This document shows positions 34,507-45,592 of a DNA stretch of 64,000 nucleotides, in pieces. Location of the stretch: positions 1,053,647-1,117,646 of the forward strand of contig CAKOGP040001112.1 of assembly GCA_933822405.4 (NCBI GenBank), read 5' to 3'. Under the pieces are notes generated by a model, which ran no database searches, was not told the DNA's origin, and saw nothing but the letters and a program-made list of their open reading frames with translations. The translations under genes and the position numbers were made by a program. The stretch is from Cylindrotheca closterium. Its lineage: Eukaryota; Bacillariophyta; Bacillariophyceae; Bacillariales; Bacillariaceae. How positions within the stretch are numbered: position 1 is the stretch's first letter; every line of letters starts with the position of its first letter.

Positions 34507-36857
34507 ATGGCGGAAGCAGCAGATGGCGACACGATAACTGACATAGAGACAACACTCGATGTGACGCATCTCGATGCTGAAGGTACCTTCGAATCCAAAT
34601 ACGACAAAAAAGATGAAATTGCACGGGGAGCCTATGGAGTCGTTTACACTGCACATCCAAAGGACGATCCACAGAAATATTATGCTGTAAAGGTTGTCGA
34701 CAAATCCAAGATGAAGAAGCAAAAGGACATTGATGCAGTTTTCAGAGAAGCAGGGTTTCTGAAAGAGTTGCGACTTTTGCCAAATGTTATTCCTTTTATT
34801 GACTTTTTCGCAGAGGAACAATTCCTCTATGTGGTGTTATCTTATGCAAGAGGCGGAGATCTTTTCCGCAGGTTAACAGAAAGGCGAAAATTCACTGAGA
34901 AAGATGCGCGTGATATCGGGCTTGTCCTCTTTCAGACTCTGAATGTAATGCATAACAAACACAAGATCGTACATCGAGATCTTAAACCAGAGAATCTTTT
35001 GCTGGAAAGCCGGAGAAGTGATACTGTGTACTTGGCTGATTTTGGATTTGCAAACAAGGTTCCGGAACATGGATTGAAGACGAGATGTGGTACCCCTGCT
35101 TTTGTAGCTCCAGAGATTCTACTTGGTAGAGCGTATCATCAGCCCGTGGATATGTGGAGTATTGGGTGCATCTTGTTCTTTATGTTGGGTGGTTGTAAGT
35201 TTCATTCATTCATCAATCTTTAAAATCTCTTACGTGGCGCAGGCAAACATGGAATACCCACTAATGCTGTTTTCTTCACCATTTTAACGTTTAGATCCAC
35301 CATTCCACATGAAGGAAGAAAAAAATCTGAAATTCATGTTCAGAAAGATTCGAGCTGGAGATTTTGCTTTCCATGAAAGTCAATGGAAGAGCGTCAGTCC
35401 AGCAGCTAAGAGACTGATCGCAAGATTGTTAGTTGTAAACCCAGATCATCGTTGTACCGCAGAGAAGGCTTTGGAAAGTGAATGGATCAAGTTGAACGCA
35501 GACGATCTTGCAATGAATAATCTCAGCGCTTCGCTCACATCTTTGAAGAAAATGACTGGGCGTACAAGCTGGAGAGGTGCAATCAGTGCCGTGAAGTTTG
35601 CAAAAACCGCAGGTTTTTGGAATTCCGAAAATGTCACCTTCTCTCGACAAGCCAAGGTTGACGATGATATGGTCGATGAAGTCATGAACACACCGTCGAA
35701 GCTTACGTTTGACGAAAAGTACAAGGTCAAGCGGAAGATCCGGAAGGGCTCTTGCGCGACCGTTTACGAGTGTTTACACAAGGGTACTGGAGAGAAGTTT
35801 GCTGTTAAAATCATCAAGCGATCAAAACTCCAAAAAACTGGTGACGAGTTCATACTCAATGAGGTTGCTATTATGCAATCTCTGTCGCCGTACGGGGAGC
35901 ACATTGTCCAACTACTCGACTTTTATGAGGAAGAAGAATTCTTCTACCTGGTCATGGACTTTATGGGGGGAGGTGATGTTTTTGATCGTGTTCTAGAAAT
36001 TGGAAAGTACTCGGAAAGCGACGCACGGAAATTGACAACAAGTCTACTCAAGGGTGTTCACTGCATGCACACTTCTGAAGTAGCCCACCGCGATTTGAAG
36101 CCTCAGAATTTATTGCTATCTGTAAGCTTTGGAATGCCGTCCCTGCATTACAATATGTAACTCCACCTCACGCTATTTGATTACTCTTTGTTCCCCAATA
36201 GTCAAAGGAAAATCACACGGAAGTGAAGATCATAGATTTCGGGTTTTCACGAAGGGTGCACACACCTCAATCGCTGACCAGCAGATGTGGTACAGTGAGT
36301 CAAATCGCGACAGTAGGTCTTGTTGGTGATCTACATCTAACCTGCTTTGCTTTGCTTGTCACACATAGCCACATTATGTTGCTCCAGAAATCCTGAAAAA
36401 CATCCCTCATGACGAGAGTTCTGACATCTGGAGTGTCGGAGTTATCGTTTTCTTGATCTTAGTTGGGTATCTTCCGATCATGAAGGAAACACAATCAGAG
36501 TTGTTCCAAGAAATTCGGACAGGAAACTGGAAGTTCCAAGAAGAAGACTGGGAGCACATTTCGCAGGAAGCGAAAGATTTTGTCTCGAAATGCCTGAATG
36601 TTGACCCTGAACAACGTTGGACTGTCGAAGAAGCACTTGAGTCGCCTTGGATTAATGCTGATGCGGACGACCAATCAATTGCAAGTGCTATATCGACTTC
36701 TATGCAAACACTGCGGCAGCGTAGATCAGCTTTGCGGATGCACACAACACCTGTAATTTGGGAAGACGAAGAAGGCGGAGACAATCCTATCAACTCCGTG
36801 ATGAATGCCCACGATTCGGATATAGAAGAAGAAGACGAAGATGCGGAGGAAGAGTAG
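34507..36857 (+). CDS. Double Ser/Thr kinase, CaMK-type tandem domains
   Basis: Exons 34507-35194, 35295-36121, 36202-36294 and 36369-36857 (introns 100, 80 and 74 bp) give 698 residues. Two complete kinase domains follow each other. Kinase 1: A-R-G-A-Y-G-V-V-Y, Lys 62, H-R-D-L-K-P-E-N (Asp 158), D-F-G (Asp 178), G-T-P-A-F-V-A-P-E. Kinase 2: R-K-G-S-C-A-T-V-Y, Lys 401, H-R-D-L-K-P-Q-N (Asp 496), D-F-G (Asp 517), G-T-P-H-Y-V-A-P-E. Both keep all catalytic residues, so both should be active. Both look CaMK-like, in contrast to RSK/MSK enzymes, whose first domain is AGC-type. There are no EF hands; the C-terminus ends in an acidic E-E-E-D-E-D tail. The G-T-P-H-Y motif of kinase 2 is formed only by splicing. 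Confidence 0.9.
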
Positions 36858-36904
36858 ATAAGATGATAAACTTTCGCCTCAACCTTTGAAATGAATGATG
36901 TACA

Positions 36905-36914
36905 GTACCGGTAC
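36905..36914. repeat. GTACCGGTAC palindrome
   Basis: Perfect decamer palindrome in the 216-bp space between the double kinase and PRMT5. Confidence 0.7.
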
Positions 36915-37073
36915 CAGGTACTGTCTGTATCTACCGGTAGTCGTTTTCAATCATAGTTGTCGACCGTTTTTGTTCGGCGGGCAGTGACAGACCATCCATG
37001 AACCCCATCACCTCTCCCCATCCCAGCTCCAACATCCAACAACAAGACCTCCTTCCATCAAAGACAGCAGACA

Positions 37074-39163
37074 ATGTCAACTGAGAAAGAAACGCCACTC
37101 ATTGCGGGGCTATCGATGCCCCAACAAAAGCGTAAGCCACAGGGAGATCTAAAACATTGTCAGTTGCTCCAAATCTAACGTGTTTTCTTTCGGATACAGC
37201 CGATGCTGCGAAACTTCTTCAATCGGCTCGCGAGGATGGATACGACTATGTTATAACTGATCTCCCTCTTTCCCAAGAGGCCCGATCTGACGTTATTGCC
37301 CTCACAGGTCGGTGGTGGCGAACATCCATAGTCGGAAATGTTCCAGAAGATCCCCCAGAAGCGTTGCTGAAGAACCTCACTAAATATCTTGAATGGGCAA
37401 TTCACATGGGGATCCCAGCGGTAATTTTGCCGTCTCCTCCAAAGGATATGGTTTTCGAATATGCACAAGTTCTTCAAAGCCTAGCAATCGACGCGCAATC
37501 GAGCAATACGCAATTATGGATCAGGACTCTCTTGAATGAAGAGTCTTTACAACGCTATGAATTGCTTACTCGCCTCTGCGATGGGCAACCCAATATTGCC
37601 ACGATGCTAATAATGGAGCCATTGAAGCCAACGAGCTCTCCTGCAGCAGCAACAGCATCACAGATCATCATGTTACATAAGGCAATTGGAGCACAGCTGA
37701 AAGCGGTATGCTTTCCGACGAGCGTTTTCCTCACAAACAAAAGAGGCTATCCAACTTTATCGAAGTCTCATCAAGTTTTGTTCACGGAGGTGCTGAAAAG
37801 GATTGGAAGGACCGTGCGCATACTGATTGAAGGCGCGCCAAAGCACGATATTCCCGGAGCAGGAGACGGAATGGGGTCAACAAAATGTCTGCCATACCTA
37901 CAGTACATTCGTCATATTCGGCAAAGACCAGAGTGTGTTGCAGCTTTGGACACGGAAGAAGCAAGCTTGGAGAGTGGTTATTTGGATAGTCTACAACGTC
38001 CACTGCAACCACTCAAAGACCACTTAGAATTTTCAATGTACGAGACGTTCGAAAAAGATCCTGTGAAATACGCAAAGTACCAAGAGGCGTGCACTATGGC
38101 TCTCTCGGATGGAATGGCATCTATGAAGCCCGACTCCGCATCCCCAAAGATGATTACAATTGCAGTCGCTGGAGCAGGACGAGGACCATTGGTTATGAGA
38201 GCAATTCGGGCTTTCAAGTCATTGAATGCAGACCCGACCGCTGTTGTCCTCAGAGTCTTTGCGTTGGAAAAGAACCCGTCAGCTGTCGTTTATCTCCAAA
38301 GCATGGCTCAGAATCATGCCGATTGGAAGGGTATTGTCACTATAGTCCATACGGACGCAAGAAAGCTGACATTGGAACACCTTGGAGGCCGAAAGATTGA
38401 TATTGTTGTCTCAGAACTATTGGGCTCATTTGGAGATAATGAACTGTCCCCCGAATGCCTTGATCCTCTATTGGCATCCGAATGTTGCAAACCGTCAACC
38501 ATTTCAATCCCAATGCAATATACCACCTTCGTTGCGCCAGTATCTAGTGTCCGTTTGCACACTGATGCTCGCCAGCAAGCTCAAGTACCACACGAAGGTG
38601 GTCAAACTCTCGGTTTGCAACGCGCAATGGAGACATCATACGTTGTAAGGAGCCATGCAGCTAGTCAAACTCATCCAGAGCAAACTTGTTGGAATTTTCA
38701 GCATCCAGCAAAAGAAACTGGCATGGAGCGTGCTGTATCCTTGGATTTTGCACCCGATGCTACATTTGCTGCGGCTGCTGGTTCCGGATATGGAGCTTTG
38801 GACCCTGCGATAGCGGGTATCGTCAGTCAAGTCCTACCAGGCTCAGGAGGGGCTGTGACCCTTCATGGACTCCTCGGCTCCTTTACTGCAGTACTGTATG
38901 CGAGTAAGGATCACTACTCCGAACTCTCCATTGCACCTCATCGTTTTTCGGAAAAGATGTTTTCGTGGTTCCCAATATATTTCCCATTCCGCGAACCCCT
39001 TCATGTTCCATCTGGATGCAGTGTGGGTGTAAAGATGTGGCGAAAGACAGCTGATGGTAGGGTCTGGTATGAATGGTGCGCGAAAGTTCATAAAAATGGC
39101 ACAACGATAGCCGTGACACCAATCCATAACCCAAAAGGAAGATCAAGCGATGTGTCTCTGTAG
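37074..39163 (+). CDS. PRMT5: Protein arginine methyltransferase 5
   Basis: Type II methyltransferase making symmetric dimethylarginine on Sm proteins, histones and others. A 58-bp first exon (37074-37131) joins 37200-39163 across a 68-bp intron (GTAAGC...ACAG), total 673 residues. The N-terminal TIM barrel contains P-T-S-V-F-L-T-N-K-R-G-Y-P. F-E-K-D-P-V-K-Y holds the phenylalanine that makes PRMT5 symmetric-specific. The SAM site is A-G-A-G-R-G-P-L-V (Gly 344-Gly 348), and the double-E loop is S-E-L-L-G-S-F-G-D-N-E-L-S-P-E, Glu 425 and Glu 434. The C-terminal barrel ends W-Y-E-W-C-A with H-N-P-x-G-R-S. Full length and all catalytic residues are present. SmD3, a classic family substrate, is encoded at 3065-3706. 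Confidence 0.97.
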
Positions 39164-39374
39164 CGGCGGGAAGATTCAGTTTTCTTTGTGTTCCATTTGT
39201 CGATAACTTAGTTAAAAGCTGCTACTACAGTAAAGTATCCTTCGTATTTTCCACTTCTAAAGATCTTGTGTGTCCGTCGTCCGACGAAAATCGAAAATAA
39301 AAGCAATAATATAAAAAGCGTGAAGAATTCCAGGTTTTACTCTGTCACCAACATTCGGATTGCATACAGAAAGG

Positions 39375-39902
39375 ATGAGACCACTGAAGCTGGTCGCGAT
39401 GACCATTAGTATCGCGAGTGCCCTAAAAACAGTACCCAAGGACTGTCTTCGGCATTCAAATCAACTTTCAATGAAGTTATGCACTGCTCCAATCCAATCT
39501 GGAAGCAATTCCATACACGTACGTGGACACCAAGAGACCGGAACCATTCTTTGGCGACACCACTTTTCATCTACTACGGCATTGAATGCGAAACCAAAAA
39601 GAGGAAGTGTTGTTGGCACTTATCAAACTGTCAGCGTCAACTGTGCAAAGTGTAATCAAAGATTGTTTCGATACAAGAAAAAGAATGGGACAAAGTCGAA
39701 TCTCGTCAAGTGCTTCATCGAACGAATAGCTGAAGACTCCTGTGGTGTCCTTCAAGCTCAAATGGACTCTGGAAAGTCAATGGAGGAGTATACAGACTGG
39801 ACATGTCCAAATTGCTCAACAGCGTTTGCCAGATCAAGCATGATCAAGGGGCTACCTGCATTGAAGCTAATTGGCGGGAAGGTGCGAATGACAAAGAAGT
39901 GA
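39375..39902 (+). CDS. Small zinc-ribbon-like protein with N-terminal hydrophobic leader
   Basis: Single exon of 175 residues from ATG 39375 (the frame opens 15 bp earlier at a TTG, not used). The first 20 residues (M-R-P-L-K-L-V-A-M-T-I-S-I-A-S-A) look like a signal or organelle-import peptide. Residues about 90-165 carry two Cys pairs, N-C-A-K-C and C-P-N-C, about 55 residues apart, with further cysteines between, which suggests a zinc ribbon. A basic K-K-K-N-G-T-K-S-N-L-V-K-C segment is reminiscent of nucleic-acid-binding ribbons. I do not recognise the family. Organelle targeting is an inference. Confidence 0.65.
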   Translation: MRPLKLVAMTISIASALKTVPKDCLRHSNQLSMKLCTAPIQSGSNSIHVRGHQETGTILWRHHFSSTTALNAKPKRGSVVGTYQTVSVNCAKCNQRLFRYKKKNGTKSNLVKCFIERIAEDSCGVLQAQMDSGKSMEEYTDWTCPNCSTAFARSSMIKGLPALKLIGGKVRMTKK

Positions 39903-40050
39903 TTGGACTTGATACGGATTAATTTACAGGAGTGCTGCGACGTTCAAGGTGAACGAAGACTTTTGGGCGCTTCCGGCCATCACGAGTCATGCTTGCTCGT
40001 TGTGTGTAGGTTCAACCATTGTTCACGCTGGTTGGTGCATTGTTTTTCCA

Positions 40051-41214
40051 TCACCTTGTAGCAGTTTTATCGTACCTCCAAAAGTTGAACTTTCCTCCAT
40101 AATGCACCAGGTAGCGCAATCCGAAGTAATGATTGTCGCGAACTTCTGTGAAAGGAATGTATACACAGATTTCTGGATGCGACAAGCATACACTCTGCAG
40201 AATTGCTTGATCCTCGACTAAAATCATATCTTTTTCCAAAAACCGATCGATAGTATCCAGAAAGTATTCATGAAATTTGATCCAAGTGTCCTTATACGCC
40301 ACAGACTGAGATCCGCTGTGATAGAAATTTTCAAAATGCCTGTACTTGTCGTTGAAGAGATCTTCTTTTGGTGGGTTTGGTTTGTGATGTGCCATTTGCA
40401 ACATTTCGTTCGGAGGAACTACTTCTCTGTGTTGGATCATCGTTTTGGAATTATATCTTTTCATTCGGAAACATCCAATATCAGAGTACATAAAAAGATC
40501 GCTTTGGAAGACATTCAACCGTATGGCTTCGTTCACGAACCATGATTTGCTCAACCATATCCAGAACAATTGATAGGATCGGTGTATCCGCTTTTCAGGG
40601 TCGCGCTTCAGCTGATCCTCCCAAAATTTAGTTGGATACAGAGTACCATAAGGAAGATCATTTAGCTCCAAGGTGACAATGACTGTGCGGTCCAACGCGT
40701 GCTGCCTCATATTCTTGACCTGGTCTACCATATCATCTGATGTAAATATGACCATGGCATCTTGCAGACTTAAAATATTCTTCATCCACTCATCGTATTT
40801 CCCGGCATGGAATTTCGATGGGACTCTATGATAGGCCGTGACTACTGTGTTTGGAGAATCGATCATAGTGTCCGAGAAAAAGCGCACTTGAGAATCTCCA
40901 TAGGGTGGTGGTCTAGACAAAAGTGCCTTTGCAGAAGGAAGTACTGATCCATTTGGAGTTTTGATAGTTGGTTCACCATCGTTTAGGGACGCATCTTCGA
41001 TTATTGCTCCACCCTTTCGATCCTCTAGCTTCTCTGGCTTTGGAGGTGGCTTCAGATTGTCGTTTTCTAGAAGGGAAGATTTGCCAGCTTTTGTAACCAC
41101 AATGTTCAACCAGACAACGACGACGAATAAAATGGCCACTACGGTGTAGATGATAATCGATAATGGTTTTGATTCTTTCTGTGATTTCCGCGATAGCTTT
41201 GTTTGAATCCTCAT
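40051..41214 (-). CDS. Type II membrane protein, HtrL/YibB-like glycosyltransferase candidate
   Basis: Single exon, 387 residues. A short basic cytosolic tail is followed by one hydrophobic segment (about residues 19-41), then a Pro/Lys stem and a C-terminal globular domain: the layout of Golgi glycosyltransferases. The globular part has V-V-T-A-Y-H-R near its start, V-I-F-T-S-D-D-M, W-F-V-N-E-A, and Y-S-D-I-G-C-F-R. This resembles the HtrL/YibB family, whose members are putative glycosyltransferases. The Y-S-D-I-G may hold the metal-binding acidic residue. The assignment is from memory of motif order; activity and donor sugar are not known. Confidence 0.65.
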   Translation of the reverse strand: MRIQTKLSRKSQKESKPLSIIIYTVVAILFVVVVWLNIVVTKAGKSSLLENDNLKPPPKPEKLEDRKGGAIIEDASLNDGEPTIKTPNGSVLPSAKALLSRPPPYGDSQVRFFSDTMIDSPNTVVTAYHRVPSKFHAGKYDEWMKNILSLQDAMVIFTSDDMVDQVKNMRQHALDRTVIVTLELNDLPYGTLYPTKFWEDQLKRDPEKRIHRSYQLFWIWLSKSWFVNEAIRLNVFQSDLFMYSDIGCFRMKRYNSKTMIQHREVVPPNEMLQMAHHKPNPPKEDLFNDKYRHFENFYHSGSQSVAYKDTWIKFHEYFLDTIDRFLEKDMILVEDQAILQSVCLSHPEICVYIPFTEVRDNHYFGLRYLVHYGGKFNFWRYDKTATR

Positions 41215-41231
41215 GATCCTGTCTGTAACCG

Positions 41232-41241
41232 GTACCGGTAC
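41232..41241. repeat. GTACCGGTAC palindrome
   Basis: Perfect decamer palindrome within 20 bp of the start codon of the minus-strand membrane protein, in the divergent region shared with CRY-DASH. Confidence 0.7.
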
Positions 41242-41458
41242 TGTAGTTGTCTACCTCCAAAACAAGTTGAGGGTCAAGGTGTTTCTGTGGCATTTTCAAT
41301 TTTCGAGTTTGGTTTTTCAAATGCCATCCGGGACTAGATTGCAGTCATACGAATCAACCGATTCCTGGGTCAACACATCATCACGTTGACGTTTTGACAA
41401 AGAAAAATGACTCCACCTCATCTGTTCCACAACCGAACCATCAGAAGACTTCGCGACG

Positions 41459-43220
41459 ATGACGGTGAGTTCCCCAGTTCATTGTTAGAATGTTTCTTGA
41501 CCCTGTAAAACTCGCCTTCAAGCTTTTCATTATACTCATGGTGGTTCGCTCTGCTCTCTCTCTATCTTCTCGAATGCATCAGCAAGCTCCCACAGCCGGC
41601 ATCATTTTCCATTGGTTCCGTGGAACAGATCTGCGGCTTCATGACAACCCGGCCTTGGAAAGGGCCGCATCGCTTTGTTCCCAGACGAAATCCAACCTAG
41701 TTCCAGTCTTTTGCTTCGATCCAAGATACTACGGCGAGAGTGCGACATCAGAGTTTGGTTCCCTAAAGTGCGGGCCAAAACGTGCCAAGTTTGTCCTCGA
41801 GAGCGTACTTGACCTACGAAAATCCCTCAAAGCAAATGGATCCGAATTGCTGGTTGCATGTGCCCGACCTGAAGACTTCCTTGCCGAATTAGAAACCATC
41901 GTTAAGGACCGTCGCACAAAGGTTGTATTCCAGGACGAGGTGTGTACCGAGGAACGAGCCATTGAATTCAGGGTGTCAAAGATTTTTGGGTCTAAAGACA
42001 AAGTTTGGGGTTCTACACTATACCAACTCGATGAAATTCCGTACGAGGAGGATCTACATGACCTTCCAGATTCCTTTACACCATTCAGAAACAAGGTGGA
42101 GAAGAAGTGCACTATTCACAAACCACTTCAAGTGCCAAATGACTTGTCGATGCCATCTCTTGATGGATTGGATTTGTTCAAAAAGCATGCTGGATTCATC
42201 CCTACGCTTGAAGATCTTGGCTACACAAAAGAACAAGTCAAATTCGCAGAAGAGGACGATCCTCGAGGGGTCTTGCCATTCAAAGGAGGAGAAACGGCCG
42301 CCTTGGCACGAGTCAAGGAATACATCTGGGACAAGGACCTTCTCCGAAAGTACTTTGACACGCGAAATGGAATGATTGGTGGAGACTACTCGACAAAGTT
42401 TGCTCCATGGCTTGCTCATGGTTGTCTATCTCCCCGATATGTCGCCGATGAATGCAAGAAGTACGAAGATCAACGTATTGCCAACAAGTCCACCTACTGG
42501 GTTGTCTTTGAATTGTTATGGAGAGACTACTTCAAGTTTTTCGCTCTCAAGCATGGTGCCTCCATGTTCTTCCCCGGTGGTATCATTAATAGCGACAAAC
42601 CTTGGAAGCATTATCCAAAGAATGTACAAGCTTGGATCGAAGGTAAAACTGGTTTTCCACTGGTCGATGCCAACATGCGCGAGCTTGCAGCAACTGGCTT
42701 CATGTCGAATCGTGGAAGGCAGAACGTAGCCTCCTTCCTTGCATTGGAGCTCAACCAAGATTGGAGATACGGTGCCGACTACTTTGAAAGTGTCCTTTTG
42801 GATTATGACGTACATAGTAACTGGGGAAACTGGTGCGCTGCTGCTGGAATGACTGGAGGAAGACTGAATCGCTTCAACATTGTGAAGCAGAGTAAGGATT
42901 ACGATCAACATGGTGAATATGTCCGACATTGGCTCCCAGAATTGAAAGACGTACCAACTCAGTTTGTCCATGAGCCATGGAAAATGAGTCAATTCCACCA
43001 AACTCAGTACAACTGCAGACTAGGTGTCGATTATCCCAACCCCATTGCCCAACCTTATTACCCCAAACCAAAGTCCGGCGGTGGAAGCAAGAACGACAGA
43101 CGGAATGGTGGAGGACGCGGAGGGGGAAAGAACAACCGTGGTGGAAAGAATCCCAACCGTGGTCGAGGCCAACGGCAGGACATGAAGAGCCTCAAGGCTG
43201 GACAGATTAGAATGGATTAA
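41459..43220 (+). CDS. Cryptochrome-DASH type photolyase/cryptochrome
   Basis: Blue-light flavoprotein with FAD and an antenna cofactor; DASH members repair cyclobutane dimers in single-stranded DNA. The core reads H-W-F-R-G-T-D-L-R-L-H-D-N-P at the N-terminus, the FAD region G-G-D-Y-S-T-K-F-A-P-W-L-A-H-G, W-R-D-Y-F-K, then L-A-A-T-G-F-M-S-N-R-G-R-Q-N and D-Y-D-V-H-S-N-W-G-N-W. The last 50 residues are Gly/Arg/Lys/Asn-rich with G-R-G-G-G and R-G-R-G repeats. Two starts are possible: spliced from ATG 41459 (2 codons, 58-bp intron 41465-41522, giving a signal-like M-T-L-F-I-I-L), or unspliced from ATG 41490 with 576 residues. Either way the leader is hydrophobic, so organelle import is likely. 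Confidence 0.88.
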
Positions 43221-43794
43221 AGTGCTGAAATAGAAAATCTTAATATGCTTGCTTCTGGCCGGTAAGTTCATTCTAACCATTCCTACTCTCATACGTCTTG
43301 ATCAGTAGGTACACGTGTACTAATACTCTGCAAACCAGTCGTCAATTTGCCGTAGAAGTGCAGTTTACAGAATTTTCCTACTGAGATCTTTCAGGCAACT
43401 CAGCCATGAATGTGACTCACGGCCATGTCATAGCTCTGCCCCAAAAGGAGTATAGTACTGAAGAGTAAATAAAATACTCTGTCTGGTGCCAGCAATACAT
43501 GTACCGGTAGTAAATTCTGGAAGCGTTCTGTCTTCGACCGCTATGCCTGGAACAAACATTGAACTTGCACCCGTAACTCGTAGTAGAAAACACACGTAGG
43601 CAGATCCACGTGTTTCAAGAGGTTCTTCTTATGTCGTGTTTCCCCGTCATCAAGGTCAAATCAATCAATTTGTTCCTTGTCGGACTCCTCTCGCCTTTGG
43701 GATATCTCACGACAAACAGCAATCTTTGTAACATCACAATTGCTACATATTGAACTGATTTGATCAAAAGCAAAGCAAATCTTTGAAAAACAAA
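43221..43794. other. Intergenic region with GTAC palindromes
   Basis: 574 bp between the CRY-DASH stop and the heme oxygenase start. GTACACGTGTAC (43309-43320) is a perfect palindrome with an ACGT core. GTACCGGTAG occurs at 43501-43510. No gene visible. Confidence 0.55.
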
Positions 43795-44671
43795 ATGAAA
43801 ACAACAACCATCGGAATCCTTCTTTTGGCACTGGTTTCCGAATCGTATGCATTCTCTGTTCTACCTTCTCAGAATGGTCTCCGCACGTCGATTGCCAGCC
43901 ATTGCACCCTCTGCATGTCTGCTTCGGAAGCTCCAGCAGTGACTGGTGGGTTCATTGAGACCGAACTGAGAGGACAAGCCATGAAGCTACACACTCGTGC
44001 ACAGGCTCCCAAAGAAGGTGAAGCTCCAGAGAAGAAACAAGTAGAACCGTACACTCCAACACACGCAGATTACCTCAAGTTCCTTGTGGATTCTGAATGT
44101 ATATATCAAGCATTTGAAGATGTGGTGAATGAATTGGATGAGCTATCCGTATTTAGAAATACCGGTCTCGAACGAGTTGGCGCTTTAGAACAAGATATCG
44201 AATTCATGGTCAGCGAATACAACGAGGAGAGGCCTGCTGTAGGAAAGCCTGGATTGAGCTACGCTAAGGAAATCCGAACGTTTGGAAAAGGAAAGAAAAT
44301 CCCAGAATTCATGTGTCATTTTTACAACTTCTACTTTGCACACACTGCCGGAGGTCGGATGATTGGAAAGCAAATGAGCTCATTGCTGCTCGACAAAAAG
44401 ACTCTGGAATTTTACAAGGTAAGAAATGGAATGGCGAGAATTATTCATTTGTGATTCAGCTTCTATGCTGATTCGTTTATTCTTCCTGTTTCCTCTATAG
44501 TGGGATGGTGATCTGAATGAAATCAAGACCAAGGTAAAGAACGATATTGAAGAGATGGTCAGCCACTGGTCTAGAGAACAAAAGGATGCCTGCGTGAATG
44601 AAACAGCAGGGGCTTTCCGAGGGGGAGGAATGATAAACAGCTACTTGAGTGGAGGACGATCACCGCATTAG
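43795..44671 (+). CDS. HO1: Heme oxygenase, plastid type
   Basis: Opens heme to biliverdin, iron and CO with ferredoxin, feeding bilin synthesis for phytochrome and chlorophyll regulation. Exons 43795-44418 and 44501-44671 (82-bp intron, phase 0, GTAAGA...ATAG), 264 residues. The ATG 43795 leads into a signal peptide with the S-Y-A-F cleavage site, then a transit peptide. The proximal heme histidine lies in M-K-L-H-T-R-A-Q, as in plant HY1. Y-L-K-F-L-V-D-S and G-G-R-M-I-G (distal helix) follow, and the E-F-Y-K-W-D-G-D junction is formed only by splicing. It lacks a C-terminal membrane anchor, typical of the plastid soluble form. Confidence 0.93.
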
Positions 44672-45592
44672 AGTACCCAACATATTGGATATTTAGGGAG
44701 GCATAGGAAGAATCATCTTGAACATCATATCGAAATGATCATATTTTGACGAAGTAATTTCAACTGCTATTAGTAAAAGCATTTCATTTTTTTGCCCTAG
44801 GACTATGCGTTGGCAATGTATTGACAGGATTTTGAAAGCTTCAAGCATCAGCAGCCCCCGCAGAGGAAAGTCAGTTCCCGCTGTATTTTGTTCTTCTTGG
44901 TAACTGACTGAATGAATGTCAGGCATGAAATGCCATGTGCCAAGCACGATCTTATTCGTATTATTCGGCTACATTGAATCATTGGATTCATTCAATCAAC
45001 ATTTGGCGAGTTCAGAGTAGGTGCCCTTAATTATCCACCATGAAGCTGTTCCGCCTCACCTTACATTGCACAAGGTGCTCTGATACGTCTGGCTGACTTA
45101 GAATATCACTGGGGTCGCAAAGTTCCCAATTTTGCGGTATTGCTTTGATAGCTATTTGGTGCTGGTTGCTGCTGGCTGCTGCTGGCGCCTGGTGACTAGT
45201 ACCCTCTGAAGCCGCAACGAAATTCTAGCTTCCTTTCGATCAGTTTTACTATTCTATGGAGTTATGTATTCATGGTTGAACGGCTTGCTGTCAGCAAGTC
45301 AAAAGGTTGTCGTTCACAAGATCCCAAAAAATTCCTTGTGCCGTTAGCCATAGTTTACAATTACCGGGTACCAGGTGCCATACCCGGTAGGTATGCCAGT
45401 ATCTTCTCCTCAAAACGGCCAGCGGACAGACAAAGATAGTGGTACCTTAATTTCTACCTGTAACTAGTACCATGCGAATCTACAGATTTCCTGGTAGTGA
45501 CGTAAACCGTCGTTCGGTCGAATCGTCGCTAGCGGTGGTTTGTTGTTGCAGCTCTATCGGCACTTGTGTTGTTAAAGTAGTCAACAAAGACC
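44672..45592. other. Intergenic, 920 bp, no gene seen
   Basis: Between heme oxygenase stop and the ATP synthase gamma start. A GCTG-rich low-complexity stretch lies at 45161-45190. GGTACC/CCGGTA words occur at 45363-45395. Nothing else recognised. Confidence 0.5.
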
